From: Bacteroidota bacterium
GTDB lineage: Bacteria > Bacteroidota > Bacteroidia > Bacteroidales > FEN-979
Direction of reading: 5' to 3'
Assembly: GCA_026391355.1 (NCBI GenBank)
Contig: JAPLDH010000045.1
Coordinates: 199,538-263,537, forward strand
DNA: 64,000 nucleotides
The notes beneath the pieces are model-generated. The model had not been told where the DNA came from, made no database searches, and was given only the letters and a program-made list of their open reading frames with translations. Position 1 is the stretch's first letter; every line of letters starts with the position of its first letter. Shown here piece by piece: positions 29,301 to 38,187 of this stretch. Both the position numbers and the translations under genes were made by a program.

Positions 29301-31446
29301 TATAAGCGGTATTGCAGGGGAACAGTTTTTCGGCCGTTCCAAATTCGATCTTTTTACAGAGATCTTTGACAGGCGCGAAGATGCAGAAATCGTTCTCACT
29401 TATTCATCCCGGCTGTATCATCCTGCAACCATAGAGATACTGCTTGATCATTTTATTCAGCTACTTGAGCATATCTGCAGTGCTCCCGGAACAGGGATCA
29501 ATGCCTTGAACCTGCTTTCTCCGGGAGAGTTTAACCGAACCATCTATGAATGGAATCAGACTGCCTTTTCTCATGGGATCAAAGGAAACGTAGTGGACCT
29601 GATCGAACAGCAGATCGAAAAAACTCCTGACCTTCCTGCACTGGTTTCACGGCATGAATTTATTTCATACTGGGAGATGGGTCACAGAACAGGCATTATT
29701 GCAAGGAACCTGCGTCGTCGCGGAGTAAAAAAAGGAGTGCCTGTCGGAATTCATCTTGAAAATTCCCCGAACATGGTCATGTGCATTATCGCTGTTTTTA
29801 AAACAGGTGGTATATACATCCCACTGGATCCCTATTATCCTGAAGAAAGGTTTCACTATGTAATTGAAAAAACCAGGATACAATTTCTGGTGGTCGATGA
29901 GGCGCACGTGAACACGGAACATGAATTTCCGGAACATATCATTCCGGTCAATGAACTTCTGGCTGAACCTATAAATCAGGAGCCGGATGTACCTGACAAA
30001 CGAAAAGATCCTGCGGATCTTGCATATATCATTTTTACGTCAGGTTCAACCGGTAACCCAAAAGGGGTGATGATCCGTCACGATAGTCTCCTTAATGTTC
30101 TTATATGGATGAAGAAGGAGTTAAAGATCTCAACCGGAAATACTTTTTTATCCACTACTTCCATCAATTTTGATATTTCTTTTTTTGAGCTGTTCACGCC
30201 ACTGATCAGTGGCGCCAGATTGGTGCTTGAAAAACGGAGCGAGTTACAAGCACCTGAAAAGGTGGAAGCGATAATACATGAGATGAAGGTGAACACGGTG
30301 CAGTTCGTTCCTTCAGGATTAAAAGCCCTGTCCGATGCCGGGGTTATCCGGCGGGCCATATATCTGACATGCATCATCTCAACCGGCGAAAAGCTGTCAA
30401 AAGCATTACAGGATCAAATCTTCAGAGAATTTGAAGGCTCTTTGATCAACCTGTATGGTCCCACTGAAGCAACGGTCTATATGGCCTGTTGGCATTGCTG
30501 TCGTAACAGCCCTCTCCGGATGGTACCCATAGGTACTCCCATTTTAAATGCATCCATATATATACTGAATAAAAATCTTGAACCGGCCCCGATTGGCATA
30601 GCCGGTGAGATTTATGTCGGAGGCCAGGTGCTTGCAGATGGATATTTTAGAGATCCTGATCAAACTGCAGAACGGTTCCTTGTTGATCCCTTCATGCATG
30701 GTGATGGCAACAGAATGTATAGAACCGGCGACCTGGGCAGGTTCCTGCACGACGGTTCAGTAGAATTTCTGGGCAGGAGTGACCATCAGGTTAAAGTTCG
30801 CGGATTCCGGATCGAACTGGGCGAGGTTGAATCAGTTATTCTTCGTTTTCCCGGGATCCGAAGTGCAATAGTCGTTGCTCGGGAACAGGGAGAGGAGGAT
30901 ATCAGGCTTACCGCATTCCTGGTACCGGAACCCGGGGTACATATCAGGGAGGATGAACTAAGGGACTTTTTACGTCTTCATCTGCCTGTTTACATGATTC
31001 CCGGGCACTTTATCACTGCCCCCGCGATTCCGTCTCTGCCAAACGGCAAAACAGATTTTAAGTCATTGATGAATCTTCGGCCGAAGGTGCCTGAAATCCC
31101 GGAATTCATCCGTCAACTTATGAATGAGACAGAGATGTCGCTGATAGAAATATGGAAAGAGATTCTGGAACATGAAGCGTTCACTCCACGAGATAATTTT
31201 TTTGAAGTAGGAGGCCACTCGTTGCTTCTTGTTAAACTAAGAGACCTGATTGCTGTAAAAATGAAGGAGGAAGTCAACATTGTAGACCTTTTCCGTTATC
31301 CGACAATCCATAGTCTTGCAGCTTTTCTACGTAAAGAGAAAACAGATCATCCCCATAATGATATTGCAAAACGTGTTGCAATGCGCAATAAGAATATCAG
31401 GCAACAGATCAGTAAAAGAATTTTTCCCGGTAAAAATCAATCCTAA
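26326..31446 (+). CDS. Non-ribosomal peptide synthetase, A-PCP-C-A-PCP
   Basis: 1706 residues: A1 (about 1-505, YTSGSTGNPKG near 155), PCP1 (DLGGNSLKA near 548), a condensation domain (about 630-1060, HHIVFDG near 760), A2 (about 1085-1590, FTSGSTGNPKG near 1236) and PCP2 (VGGHSLL near 1627). The absence of an N-terminal condensation domain makes this the starter protein. By alignment to PheA, A2 reads D-I-F-Q-I-T-L-V-Y-K, so it keeps Asp235 and should take an alpha-amino acid that I cannot name. A1 reads A-A-T-Y-Y-S-L-A-N-K: Asp235 is missing (SSFIFAAAVTQF), which points to an acid without an alpha-amino group or an otherwise unusual starter. The PKS gene starts 11 bp later. Confidence 0.92.
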   Translation: MKRFIPVHEEILHSSATSPDATAIICQDERVSFSELDQFSSNLAWQLQESGIGHGSLVGIYLHPSVNLAISIFAVLKSGAAYIPLSPHFPEERIRYILRDAGSGLIISDNSLPHPPVSGKTRLLIPDWTMVKNHAENMIPRTIRINASDLAYILYTSGSTGNPKGVMIEHRNLNYYIHWFCQWVMPGTGVGLPLTSSFIFAAAVTQFYSTLLSGKTLHILDPLLIRQPDKLIGWYATHPEMGLYCVPTLWSEILHYLETTAGICINKMAPFCVYLSGEAVTDDLLERSFRLLPDIQLWNLYGPTEATANLTACRIYPGEAAHIGKPLQGTRTFIVGEDMNPVEPGTIGELIASGEGIARGYLNLPELTATTFFSSTFNGEEPIRLYRSGDLVKEDESGRLIYIGRKDQQVKIRGFRIELPEIEHTLLSIPDVKQAIVKVVAERQNEKRLVAYIVYKQDKLIPVNELRKILLRILPDFMVPEVFVFLEHLPQLPNGKIDHKSLPLPGIQRPDLGYPVKPPSTPDEKIMVRIWEEVLGLEGIGMEDNFFDLGGNSLKANAIVIELKTRAGVSIQIKSIFDLLTPGNLVRHPSFSSANRQGEILPETGSAIKDSVLHENSPGESELTDIFPSGLSENQKALWFMQQIEPGLSAYNIFYSITLTGSLDVTALEKALMRILDKHKTLKTKFQIKKKHTQEDELVLDDKVLEIFKSQHGNLPVSASEAIEHARIEASLPFNLEQGLPCRFILYELDNRQHLLAFIVHHIVFDGFSLDVFLSELSSFYDQEKTGLTGGRAEPSASYDQFCKEEIQYLSGKLYTEDKQYWQKQLSQAPAFFEIPTDYSRPETPSQEGGQVRRIINPLLKSKLKSLSDHLGSSMFMTCIAAFSALLYRHTGRTDFLMGVPVANRVNKPFTTLIGYFVNTMLFRVKIDPDLSFMDWLGSVRDLTLENLSHSRFPFNRLSEVIKTERIPGINPFFQVMFAYHETTWEFSTNAGISGIAGEQFFGRSKFDLFTEIFDRREDAEIVLTYSSRLYHPATIEILLDHFIQLLEHICSAPGTGINALNLLSPGEFNRTIYEWNQTAFSHGIKGNVVDLIEQQIEKTPDLPALVSRHEFISYWEMGHRTGIIARNLRRRGVKKGVPVGIHLENSPNMVMCIIAVFKTGGIYIPLDPYYPEERFHYVIEKTRIQFLVVDEAHVNTEHEFPEHIIPVNELLAEPINQEPDVPDKRKDPADLAYIIFTSGSTGNPKGVMIRHDSLLNVLIWMKKELKISTGNTFLSTTSINFDISFFELFTPLISGARLVLEKRSELQAPEKVEAIIHEMKVNTVQFVPSGLKALSDAGVIRRAIYLTCIISTGEKLSKALQDQIFREFEGSLINLYGPTEATVYMACWHCCRNSPLRMVPIGTPILNASIYILNKNLEPAPIGIAGEIYVGGQVLADGYFRDPDQTAERFLVDPFMHGDGNRMYRTGDLGRFLHDGSVEFLGRSDHQVKVRGFRIELGEVESVILRFPGIRSAIVVAREQGEEDIRLTAFLVPEPGVHIREDELRDFLRLHLPVYMIPGHFITAPAIPSLPNGKTDFKSLMNLRPKVPEIPEFIRQLMNETEMSLIEIWKEILEHEAFTPRDNFFEVGGHSLLLVKLRDLIAVKMKEEVNIVDLFRYPTIHSLAAFLRKEKTDHPHNDIAKRVAMRNKNIRQQISKRIFPGKNQS

Positions 31447-31457
31447 AACAAACTCAC

Positions 31458-34400
31458 ATGCAATCAGACGAAATAAAAAACCCGGAAGGCAAAGTTGCCA
31501 TAATAGGTATGGCCTGCCGCCTCCCCGGTGCCAGGAACATTTATGAATACTGGAGAAACCTGTTGAACGGAGTCGAAACCCTGACCACGTTTACCGATGA
31601 GGATCTGATTGCATCCGGAGTGGATCCTGCTGTTTTCAACCATCCTAATTATATAAGGAATCGCGGCATTATTGATGGAGCAGAGTATTTCGATGCCGAG
31701 TTCTTCGGAATTACACCGCGCGAAGCTGAATTGCTGGATCCGCAGCAAAGGATTTTCCTGGAATGTGCATGGCATGCCCTGGAAGATGCCGGTTGTGACC
31801 CGTATAATACCCATGAACGCATTGGTGTTTTCGGAGGTACCGGCACGCCCCTGCATCTTATTGAGATGATGGAAAACAGTTGGGTAAGAAAAAATGCAAG
31901 CGGAGCATCCATTGTTACAAGCAACGACAAAGACTATGTTACTACGAGGGTATCGTATAAGCTCAACCTGACCGGTCCCAGTGTGAATGTCCAGAGCGCT
32001 TGTTCCACCTCCATGGTGGCCGTGGTAATGGGGATTAACAGTCTTATGAATTATCAGAGCGACATGATCCTTGCAGGGGGAGCAACGATAGAATTACCTG
32101 AAAGGCATGGATACCTATACCAGGCCGGGGGAATGGAATCAGCCGACGGGCATTGCCGGACATTTGACAAGGATGCCAATGGAACCGTATTCAGCCGGGG
32201 TTGCGGTGTTCTCCTGCTGAAACGACTGGAAGATGCGATCCATGATCACAATAACATTTATGCTGTGATCCTTGGTGGCGCCATTAATAATGACGGGAAC
32301 AAGAAAGCAGGATTTACTGCGCCTTCGGTTGAAGGGCAGGTAGAGGTCATCACAGAAGCTCTTGCCTTATCAGAAGTATCTGCCGATACCATCACGTATG
32401 TCGAGGCTCATGGAACTGCTACGCCGATAGGTGATCCCATTGAGGTCGCTTCCCTTTCGGAGTCATTCCGGCAATATTCTGATCGTAAACAGTTTTGTGC
32501 ACTTGGGTCTGTAAAAACCAACATCGGGCATACCGATATCGCATCGGGCGCAGCCAGTCTTATCAAAACCGCGCTTTGTCTTAAAAACAGGAAAATCCCG
32601 GCCACCCTGCATTTCAAAGAGGCAAACCCGAAGATTGATTTTCTCAACAGCCCGTTTTTTGTCAACACCGAACTCAGGGATTGGCAACCTGAAAATGACA
32701 CCCCGCTTCGTGCCCTGGTGAACGCTTTTGGCGTGGGTGGAACCAATGCCGTTGTTATTCTTGAGGAACCACCCTCCGACAGCATGGAGAATCAGGAACT
32801 TCCATGTGACCTCCTGCTGGTTTCTGGTCGCAGTCATGATGCTGTTTCTGTTGCCCAGGCAGACATTAAGGCTTTTATCGGATCATCTCCTGATATTGAC
32901 CCCCATGCAATAGCTTATACATCGCGTTATGGCAGGCACCATTTCCTGAACAGGGCGGCGATTCCTTTCCGCAACAGGGAAGAACTGTTAACCTTGCTTG
33001 GAACACGGGCCGCCACAACGATAAAATCACCTGAGAAAAGACCCCTCGTTTTTATGTTCCCCGGCCAGGGAAATCAATACATCAATATGGGTTTACCACT
33101 GTACCGGACTCACGAGGTTTTCAGAAGGACAATTGATGAATGCTCCGTGATTTTAAAAGAAGAGCTGGGATTTGACATCCGCACTGTCCTGTTCCCTGCT
33201 GCGGCCGATGAAGAAGCAGCTTCTCTGAAGATTAACGAAACACATATTACCCAACCGGCGCTTTTTATAGTTAGCTATGCCCAGGCACAACTTTTAATAT
33301 CATTGGGACTTCAGCCGGACATGCTCATCGGGCACAGTGTGGGAGAATATGTGGCAGCCACGATATCGGGAGTTTTTTCCCTTGAAGATGCACTTAAAGC
33401 CGTTGCCCGCAGGGGTCGTCTGATCCAGGCTCTCCCCAGCGGAGCCATGCTGGCAGTTCTGCTTACCGGGGAACAGTTGGGTCCTATACTTCCTGATGGA
33501 CTTGAAATAGCCGTTGTAAACAGCCCCGGATTATGCGTCGTTTCGGGTCTTGAGGCGATGATTGACCGGTTTGCAGTTGAACTCGACAAAACCAAAACCT
33601 ATAATAAAAAGATCCCCACTTCCCATGCTTTTCATTCCGCCATGATGGAACCGGCTTTGCCTGCTTTCGCGGAATTTTTTAAGGAAATCAGACTTTCAGC
33701 CCCGACGATCCCTATCGCTTCCACGGTGACCGGACAGTGGATGACCTCAGAAGATGCGACCAATCCTGATTTCTGGGTAAAGCACGTGCGAAAAACCGTT
33801 CGTTTTGCAGATGCAGCTAAACTATGTCTTGATACGGCTCCTGCTGTTTTTGTGGAATCTGGTCCGGGTCAGTCCCTCGAATCAGCTGTAAAACGCCAGC
33901 TTACAAAAGACAGTCCCCATGCGGTAATCAGTACAATCCCGGCCCTTGATAACAAAACTGATCCCTTGATCTGTTTTTATTCCTCCCTCGGCCAAATCTG
34001 GGCAAACGGAGATTATTTTCAATGGGAGCTCTTTGATAAAAGCAGGAGAAAACTGATCTCTTATCCGGGCTATCCCTTCGAACGTAAACCCTATATCATC
34101 GATCTTTCGCGTAAGGATGGGGCCAAAGCCAAATCTGAGAATAAAAAGAAATCCGATATAAATCAATGGTTCTATATTCCGGGATGGAAAAGGACTGCTC
34201 CGCCTCAGCGAATGCCTGCCAACGGGATGGCCAGTTCTGAAGAAAGTTCCGAAAAAACATGCTGGCTGCTGTTTACGGATGAAAACGGATTGTGCCAGGA
34301 AATATATAATGAACTGAATACCTCAGGTATTACCTGTTTCCGTATAAAAAAAGGAAAGGAGTTCTTACAGGATAAAGAAGAATACATTCTTGATCCCGGA

Positions 34401-37040
34401 AGCAAAGAACATTACATACAACTGATGAAGAAACTGAAATCGGAAAAATGGGTGCCGGGAAATATTATTCATGCCTGGAACTACGGACAGATGCCTTATG
34501 ACGGCCATCTTCATCCGCTTCAGGCTGAACAGTTGGCAACAGATCATTTTTACGGACCCATGTACCTTGAGCAGGCGCTTATCAGTGAAGGTTTTATAAA
34601 AGACCTGTTCCTGATATTTGTCGTAAATCATCTTTTTGATGTGACCGGTGAACCGGTGCTTTCTCCTGAAAAGGCACTGGTTATTGGCCCGACCCGTGTC
34701 ATCGGTCAGGAACATCCCGGGATAATTGCCCGTCTGGTCGATCTACCCTCTGTTACCGGCCATGTAAAGATGAAAGAATTGGGCTCTGCAGTGATCAGCG
34801 AGTGCCGCCTGGCAGCGGATGAAAACATTGTTGCATACCGCAATGGTTACCGTTGGGTGGAAGATTACACACAAATATCTCCTGAAAACGGAGGACTTAC
34901 AGAGAAATCACTTACTGGTAACGGAGTTTACCTGATTACGGGCGGGGTAAGCGGAATTGGGATGGAACTTGCAAAATTTATTGCCCGGTCGGTAAAAGCC
35001 ATTCTGGTCCTGACTCATCGCTCACCCATTCCTCCACACAGCGAATGGCAAGGGATTGCTGAAATGGCAGGAACTGATGACCCGGTCACCATTCGTGTAC
35101 GGGATATCATGGAGTTGGAATCGCTGGGTGCCACTGTAATCCTTGCTCAACTGGATGCCTCTGATTATGAAGGGACAAAGGATCTTGTGGAAAAAATTGA
35201 AAAAGAAACAGGACCGATCCGTGGAGTTCTGCATTCGGCCGGAATGCCGGGGGCCGGTGTCATTGCCCTGAAAGAAAAAGAACTGGCCGACCTGGTACTG
35301 AAGTCCAAGTTGCACGGGACGCTTATCCTGCATGATATTTTCAAAGAGAGAAAGCTGGATTTCTTCTTCCTTTTTTCCTCAGTCTCCTCCATTTTCGGAG
35401 AAGCCGCCAGGATTGATTACTGCGGTTCCAATTCATTTATGGATTCCTTTGCACAATACCGCAAACGACTAACTGGCGACGGGACGCTTTCCATCAACTG
35501 GGGCCAGTGGGGATTAGTCGGTATGGCTGCCACCTGGGAGAAATCCAAAGCCGAAAAAAAACAGCTTTTGCAGTCAGGGAAGGCTTTGACACAAAAAGAT
35601 ATCCGGAACGACTTCATACTGGAATTACAATCTTCCGATAATGATCAGGACATCTGTTACGTTGACATTGATCCTGAACGCGACTGGGTGTTAAGTTCCC
35701 ATCGCCTTTCGGGGAAACCTGCATTTATAGGTATCTCAGCGCTCGAAATCCTTAACCGGTATGCTAAAGTCAAAAAGCCGGAAGGCCATCTTGAAGTGCT
35801 GACCCTTTCATTTGTTACACCTCTAATATATGAACCGGGTACGAGCAGGAAAGTACGACTGCTGGTGAAACCTTCAGGCATAATGTGGTCATTCCGGATC
35901 AGCAGTAAAGAAGAGAAAGGCGAATCTGCACGGGAGGTTTGGATGGACCACGTTAAAGGGGAATTCAAAATATCTGAAGAACCTGAATCCGGGAGCTTCG
36001 ACATCAGGAAAATAGCTGAACATATTGGGGGAAAAACAGATACTTCCCGGCATTTCCTTGAATTGTTGAATGAAGAAAACAGACCCGTTTTGAAATACGA
36101 TAACCGGTGGGATTGCAAGCAGTCAAATCAATATAACGGAGCAGAGTTTCTCATTGAAATCAAACTCAGGGATGAATTCCTGGATGATCTGAAATACTTC
36201 TCACTTCATCCGGCTATGCTTGATGTGGCAACATCCTGCTCCATACCATTGATCGACACTAAGCTATATCTTCCGTACGCGTATAAAGAAATTGCAGTTT
36301 ACCATTCTTTGCCTGCACATTTCTGGTGTCACGCTAAACTTAGCGATGACTGGAAAATTGAAGATGAGGAGATGAAATTTGAGGTAAAGCTTATAGATCC
36401 GGAGAACCGCCTTCTTATGAGTTTCGGACAGGTTTCTTTCAAGCGATTGATGCAGAATATCGGAAAGACCAGTCAGGAGCCGTCCAAAGAGGCAGTGCAG
36501 AAACCTGTTCAGGAGATGACCTCCTTCGCAGCAAAGAACGATATTTTGCCGGAAGAGGGTGTTGAAGTGTTCAAACGACTTCTTACGTCCAGCCAATTCG
36601 CTCAGCTTATTATCAATACAACCGATCTGAACCAGGACATCCTCGAAGAGAAGCCATCGTACAAAAAACGGGAAAAGCAGGAGAAAGAGGGTGAGAAGAT
36701 TGAAGGAGCCTCCGCCTATGAACGCCCGCAGTTATCGACTCCCTTTGAAGCGCCGTCGAACGAAATCGAAATGGCTGTTGCCAATATCTGGAAAGGTATC
36801 CTTGGCATTGACAAGATCGGAGTGAATGACACTTTTATGGAACTTGGCGGAAATTCGCTCCTGGCCATACAAACAATCTCAAATATTGCCGATGAGTTCG
36901 ATCTCGAACTCCAGCCGAATGTGTTTTTTGAGAACCCGACCGTAAAAGGATTATCTGACAGGATCGTGGAGATGATCATTGCGGTGAAAGGTTCCGATGA
37001 GATTGAGGCCATACTGAAAGAGATGGAAGATGAAAAATGA
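31458..37040 (+). CDS. Type I polyketide synthase, KS-AT-KR-DH-ACP
   Basis: 1860 residues. KS (about 8-435) has the active Cys in QSACSTSM near residue 179, plus HGTATPIGDP and KTNIGHTD. AT (about 530-830) has GHSVGE near 625 and a HAFH motif, which indicates malonyl-CoA. KR has TGGVSGIG near 1157, and Ser and Tyr in SSVSSIFG / DYCGSNSF near 1321. After KR, not before it, comes a hotdog dehydratase-like domain with HRLSGKP near 1411 and HPAMLDVA near 1584. ACP has ELGGNSLLA near 1797. The DH first motif is only a partial match to HxxxGxxxxP, so its activity is uncertain. The module adds one C2 unit to the amino acid loaded by the upstream NRPS. Confidence 0.92.
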   Translation: MQSDEIKNPEGKVAIIGMACRLPGARNIYEYWRNLLNGVETLTTFTDEDLIASGVDPAVFNHPNYIRNRGIIDGAEYFDAEFFGITPREAELLDPQQRIFLECAWHALEDAGCDPYNTHERIGVFGGTGTPLHLIEMMENSWVRKNASGASIVTSNDKDYVTTRVSYKLNLTGPSVNVQSACSTSMVAVVMGINSLMNYQSDMILAGGATIELPERHGYLYQAGGMESADGHCRTFDKDANGTVFSRGCGVLLLKRLEDAIHDHNNIYAVILGGAINNDGNKKAGFTAPSVEGQVEVITEALALSEVSADTITYVEAHGTATPIGDPIEVASLSESFRQYSDRKQFCALGSVKTNIGHTDIASGAASLIKTALCLKNRKIPATLHFKEANPKIDFLNSPFFVNTELRDWQPENDTPLRALVNAFGVGGTNAVVILEEPPSDSMENQELPCDLLLVSGRSHDAVSVAQADIKAFIGSSPDIDPHAIAYTSRYGRHHFLNRAAIPFRNREELLTLLGTRAATTIKSPEKRPLVFMFPGQGNQYINMGLPLYRTHEVFRRTIDECSVILKEELGFDIRTVLFPAAADEEAASLKINETHITQPALFIVSYAQAQLLISLGLQPDMLIGHSVGEYVAATISGVFSLEDALKAVARRGRLIQALPSGAMLAVLLTGEQLGPILPDGLEIAVVNSPGLCVVSGLEAMIDRFAVELDKTKTYNKKIPTSHAFHSAMMEPALPAFAEFFKEIRLSAPTIPIASTVTGQWMTSEDATNPDFWVKHVRKTVRFADAAKLCLDTAPAVFVESGPGQSLESAVKRQLTKDSPHAVISTIPALDNKTDPLICFYSSLGQIWANGDYFQWELFDKSRRKLISYPGYPFERKPYIIDLSRKDGAKAKSENKKKSDINQWFYIPGWKRTAPPQRMPANGMASSEESSEKTCWLLFTDENGLCQEIYNELNTSGITCFRIKKGKEFLQDKEEYILDPGSKEHYIQLMKKLKSEKWVPGNIIHAWNYGQMPYDGHLHPLQAEQLATDHFYGPMYLEQALISEGFIKDLFLIFVVNHLFDVTGEPVLSPEKALVIGPTRVIGQEHPGIIARLVDLPSVTGHVKMKELGSAVISECRLAADENIVAYRNGYRWVEDYTQISPENGGLTEKSLTGNGVYLITGGVSGIGMELAKFIARSVKAILVLTHRSPIPPHSEWQGIAEMAGTDDPVTIRVRDIMELESLGATVILAQLDASDYEGTKDLVEKIEKETGPIRGVLHSAGMPGAGVIALKEKELADLVLKSKLHGTLILHDIFKERKLDFFFLFSSVSSIFGEAARIDYCGSNSFMDSFAQYRKRLTGDGTLSINWGQWGLVGMAATWEKSKAEKKQLLQSGKALTQKDIRNDFILELQSSDNDQDICYVDIDPERDWVLSSHRLSGKPAFIGISALEILNRYAKVKKPEGHLEVLTLSFVTPLIYEPGTSRKVRLLVKPSGIMWSFRISSKEEKGESAREVWMDHVKGEFKISEEPESGSFDIRKIAEHIGGKTDTSRHFLELLNEENRPVLKYDNRWDCKQSNQYNGAEFLIEIKLRDEFLDDLKYFSLHPAMLDVATSCSIPLIDTKLYLPYAYKEIAVYHSLPAHFWCHAKLSDDWKIEDEEMKFEVKLIDPENRLLMSFGQVSFKRLMQNIGKTSQEPSKEAVQKPVQEMTSFAAKNDILPEEGVEVFKRLLTSSQFAQLIINTTDLNQDILEEKPSYKKREKQEKEGEKIEGASAYERPQLSTPFEAPSNEIEMAVANIWKGILGIDKIGVNDTFMELGGNSLLAIQTISNIADEFDLELQPNVFFENPTVKGLSDRIVEMIIAVKGSDEIEAILKEMEDEK

Positions 37041-38175
37041 TGAACTTTTAAAAAAGATTGCAAACCTTCCGCCGGAACAAAAGGATATCCTGTTGAAACG
37101 GCTTGGCTATTCCTCCGTCAAGAGCATGGACAACTCAGGCAAACCTATTCAGAACAATCCTCTTGAATTTGATTGTTTTTCATGTGACATTGGCAATCCG
37201 GGTTCATTGAATATCAGTTTCAGGGAAGCTAAAATCTCTGATCCTCCTGCCGGTTATGTTCAGGTGAGGGCAAAAGCCTCCGGTCTTAATTACCGTGATC
37301 TGATGATCGCCATGGGCCAGTATCCTGAAGCTCCTGGTGTTCCTTCCAATATGGGGTCTGATTTTGCCGGAGTAATCTCCCGTGTAGGACAGGACGTAAT
37401 CGGAATTAAAGAAGGAGATGAAGTGATTGCTTTATCTGCAGGCACTTTCATTGACGGGAAAGTGCAGCCGCAGAGCCATTTTATCAATGTTTTCAACGTC
37501 TCGGAACTTCAGGTTGTTCCAAAACCATCCGGGCTGACCTTCCAGGAAGCTGCGGCGATACCTACGGTTTTCTTAACGGCTTTCTCCGGATTGGTGCGCC
37601 TGGCAAACATTACCGAAGGCGAATCCGTATTGATCCATACAGCAACCGGAGGGGTCGGGCTGGCAGCGCTCGAAATCGCCTCGTGGAAAAAGTCAGAAAT
37701 ATTTGCAACTGCAGGATCTCCTGAGAAAAGAGATTTCCTTGAACAAAAGGGTATCAAACATCCCATGGATTCGAGATCTGTGGCCTTCGGGGAGGAGATC
37801 ATGGGACTGACAAAGGGCAAGGGAGTCGATGTTGTATTAAATACACTTTCCGGAGAGGCAATGATGAAAGGAATAGAGATCCTTTCACCCTTTGGCAGGT
37901 TTATTCAGATCGACAAAAAGGACATTGCACGAAACACCCCTTTACCGATGAACCTTCTCCGGAATGGGATCACCTTTGCGGTCCTGGATATTTCTTTATA
38001 CCTGATTCAGCCCCGGAAACTGAAGGAGCAACTCATGGACATCACCGGTCTTTTCAATGCCGGTGTTTTTAAACCTATCCCCTGCCAGACTTTTTTTATT
38101 GGGCAGGTCAAAGATGCGCTGAATGCCTTATCCCGCTCAAAACATATCGGAAAACTTGTCCTGACATATCCCTGA
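37030..38175 (+). CDS. Stand-alone enoyl reductase (quinone oxidoreductase family)
   Basis: This 381-residue medium-chain reductase has the PKS-ER signature: GLNYRDLMIAMGQYP, then the NADPH-binding ATGGVGLAALE and the end motif HIGKLVLTYP. No zinc ligands of alcohol dehydrogenases are visible. It overlaps the end of the PKS gene by 11 bp in another frame and precedes the last NRPS gene by 12 bp, so it very probably acts in trans on the PKS module, which has KR and DH but no ER. Its first ~25 residues (IANLPPEQKDILLKRL) resemble the short linker helix seen at NRPS/PKS protein starts, similar to that of the next gene, and may serve for docking. Confidence 0.85.
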   Translation: MKNDELLKKIANLPPEQKDILLKRLGYSSVKSMDNSGKPIQNNPLEFDCFSCDIGNPGSLNISFREAKISDPPAGYVQVRAKASGLNYRDLMIAMGQYPEAPGVPSNMGSDFAGVISRVGQDVIGIKEGDEVIALSAGTFIDGKVQPQSHFINVFNVSELQVVPKPSGLTFQEAAAIPTVFLTAFSGLVRLANITEGESVLIHTATGGVGLAALEIASWKKSEIFATAGSPEKRDFLEQKGIKHPMDSRSVAFGEEIMGLTKGKGVDVVLNTLSGEAMMKGIEILSPFGRFIQIDKKDIARNTPLPMNLLRNGITFAVLDISLYLIQPRKLKEQLMDITGLFNAGVFKPIPCQTFFIGQVKDALNALSRSKHIGKLVLTYP

Positions 38176-38187
38176 TGGTATCATACG

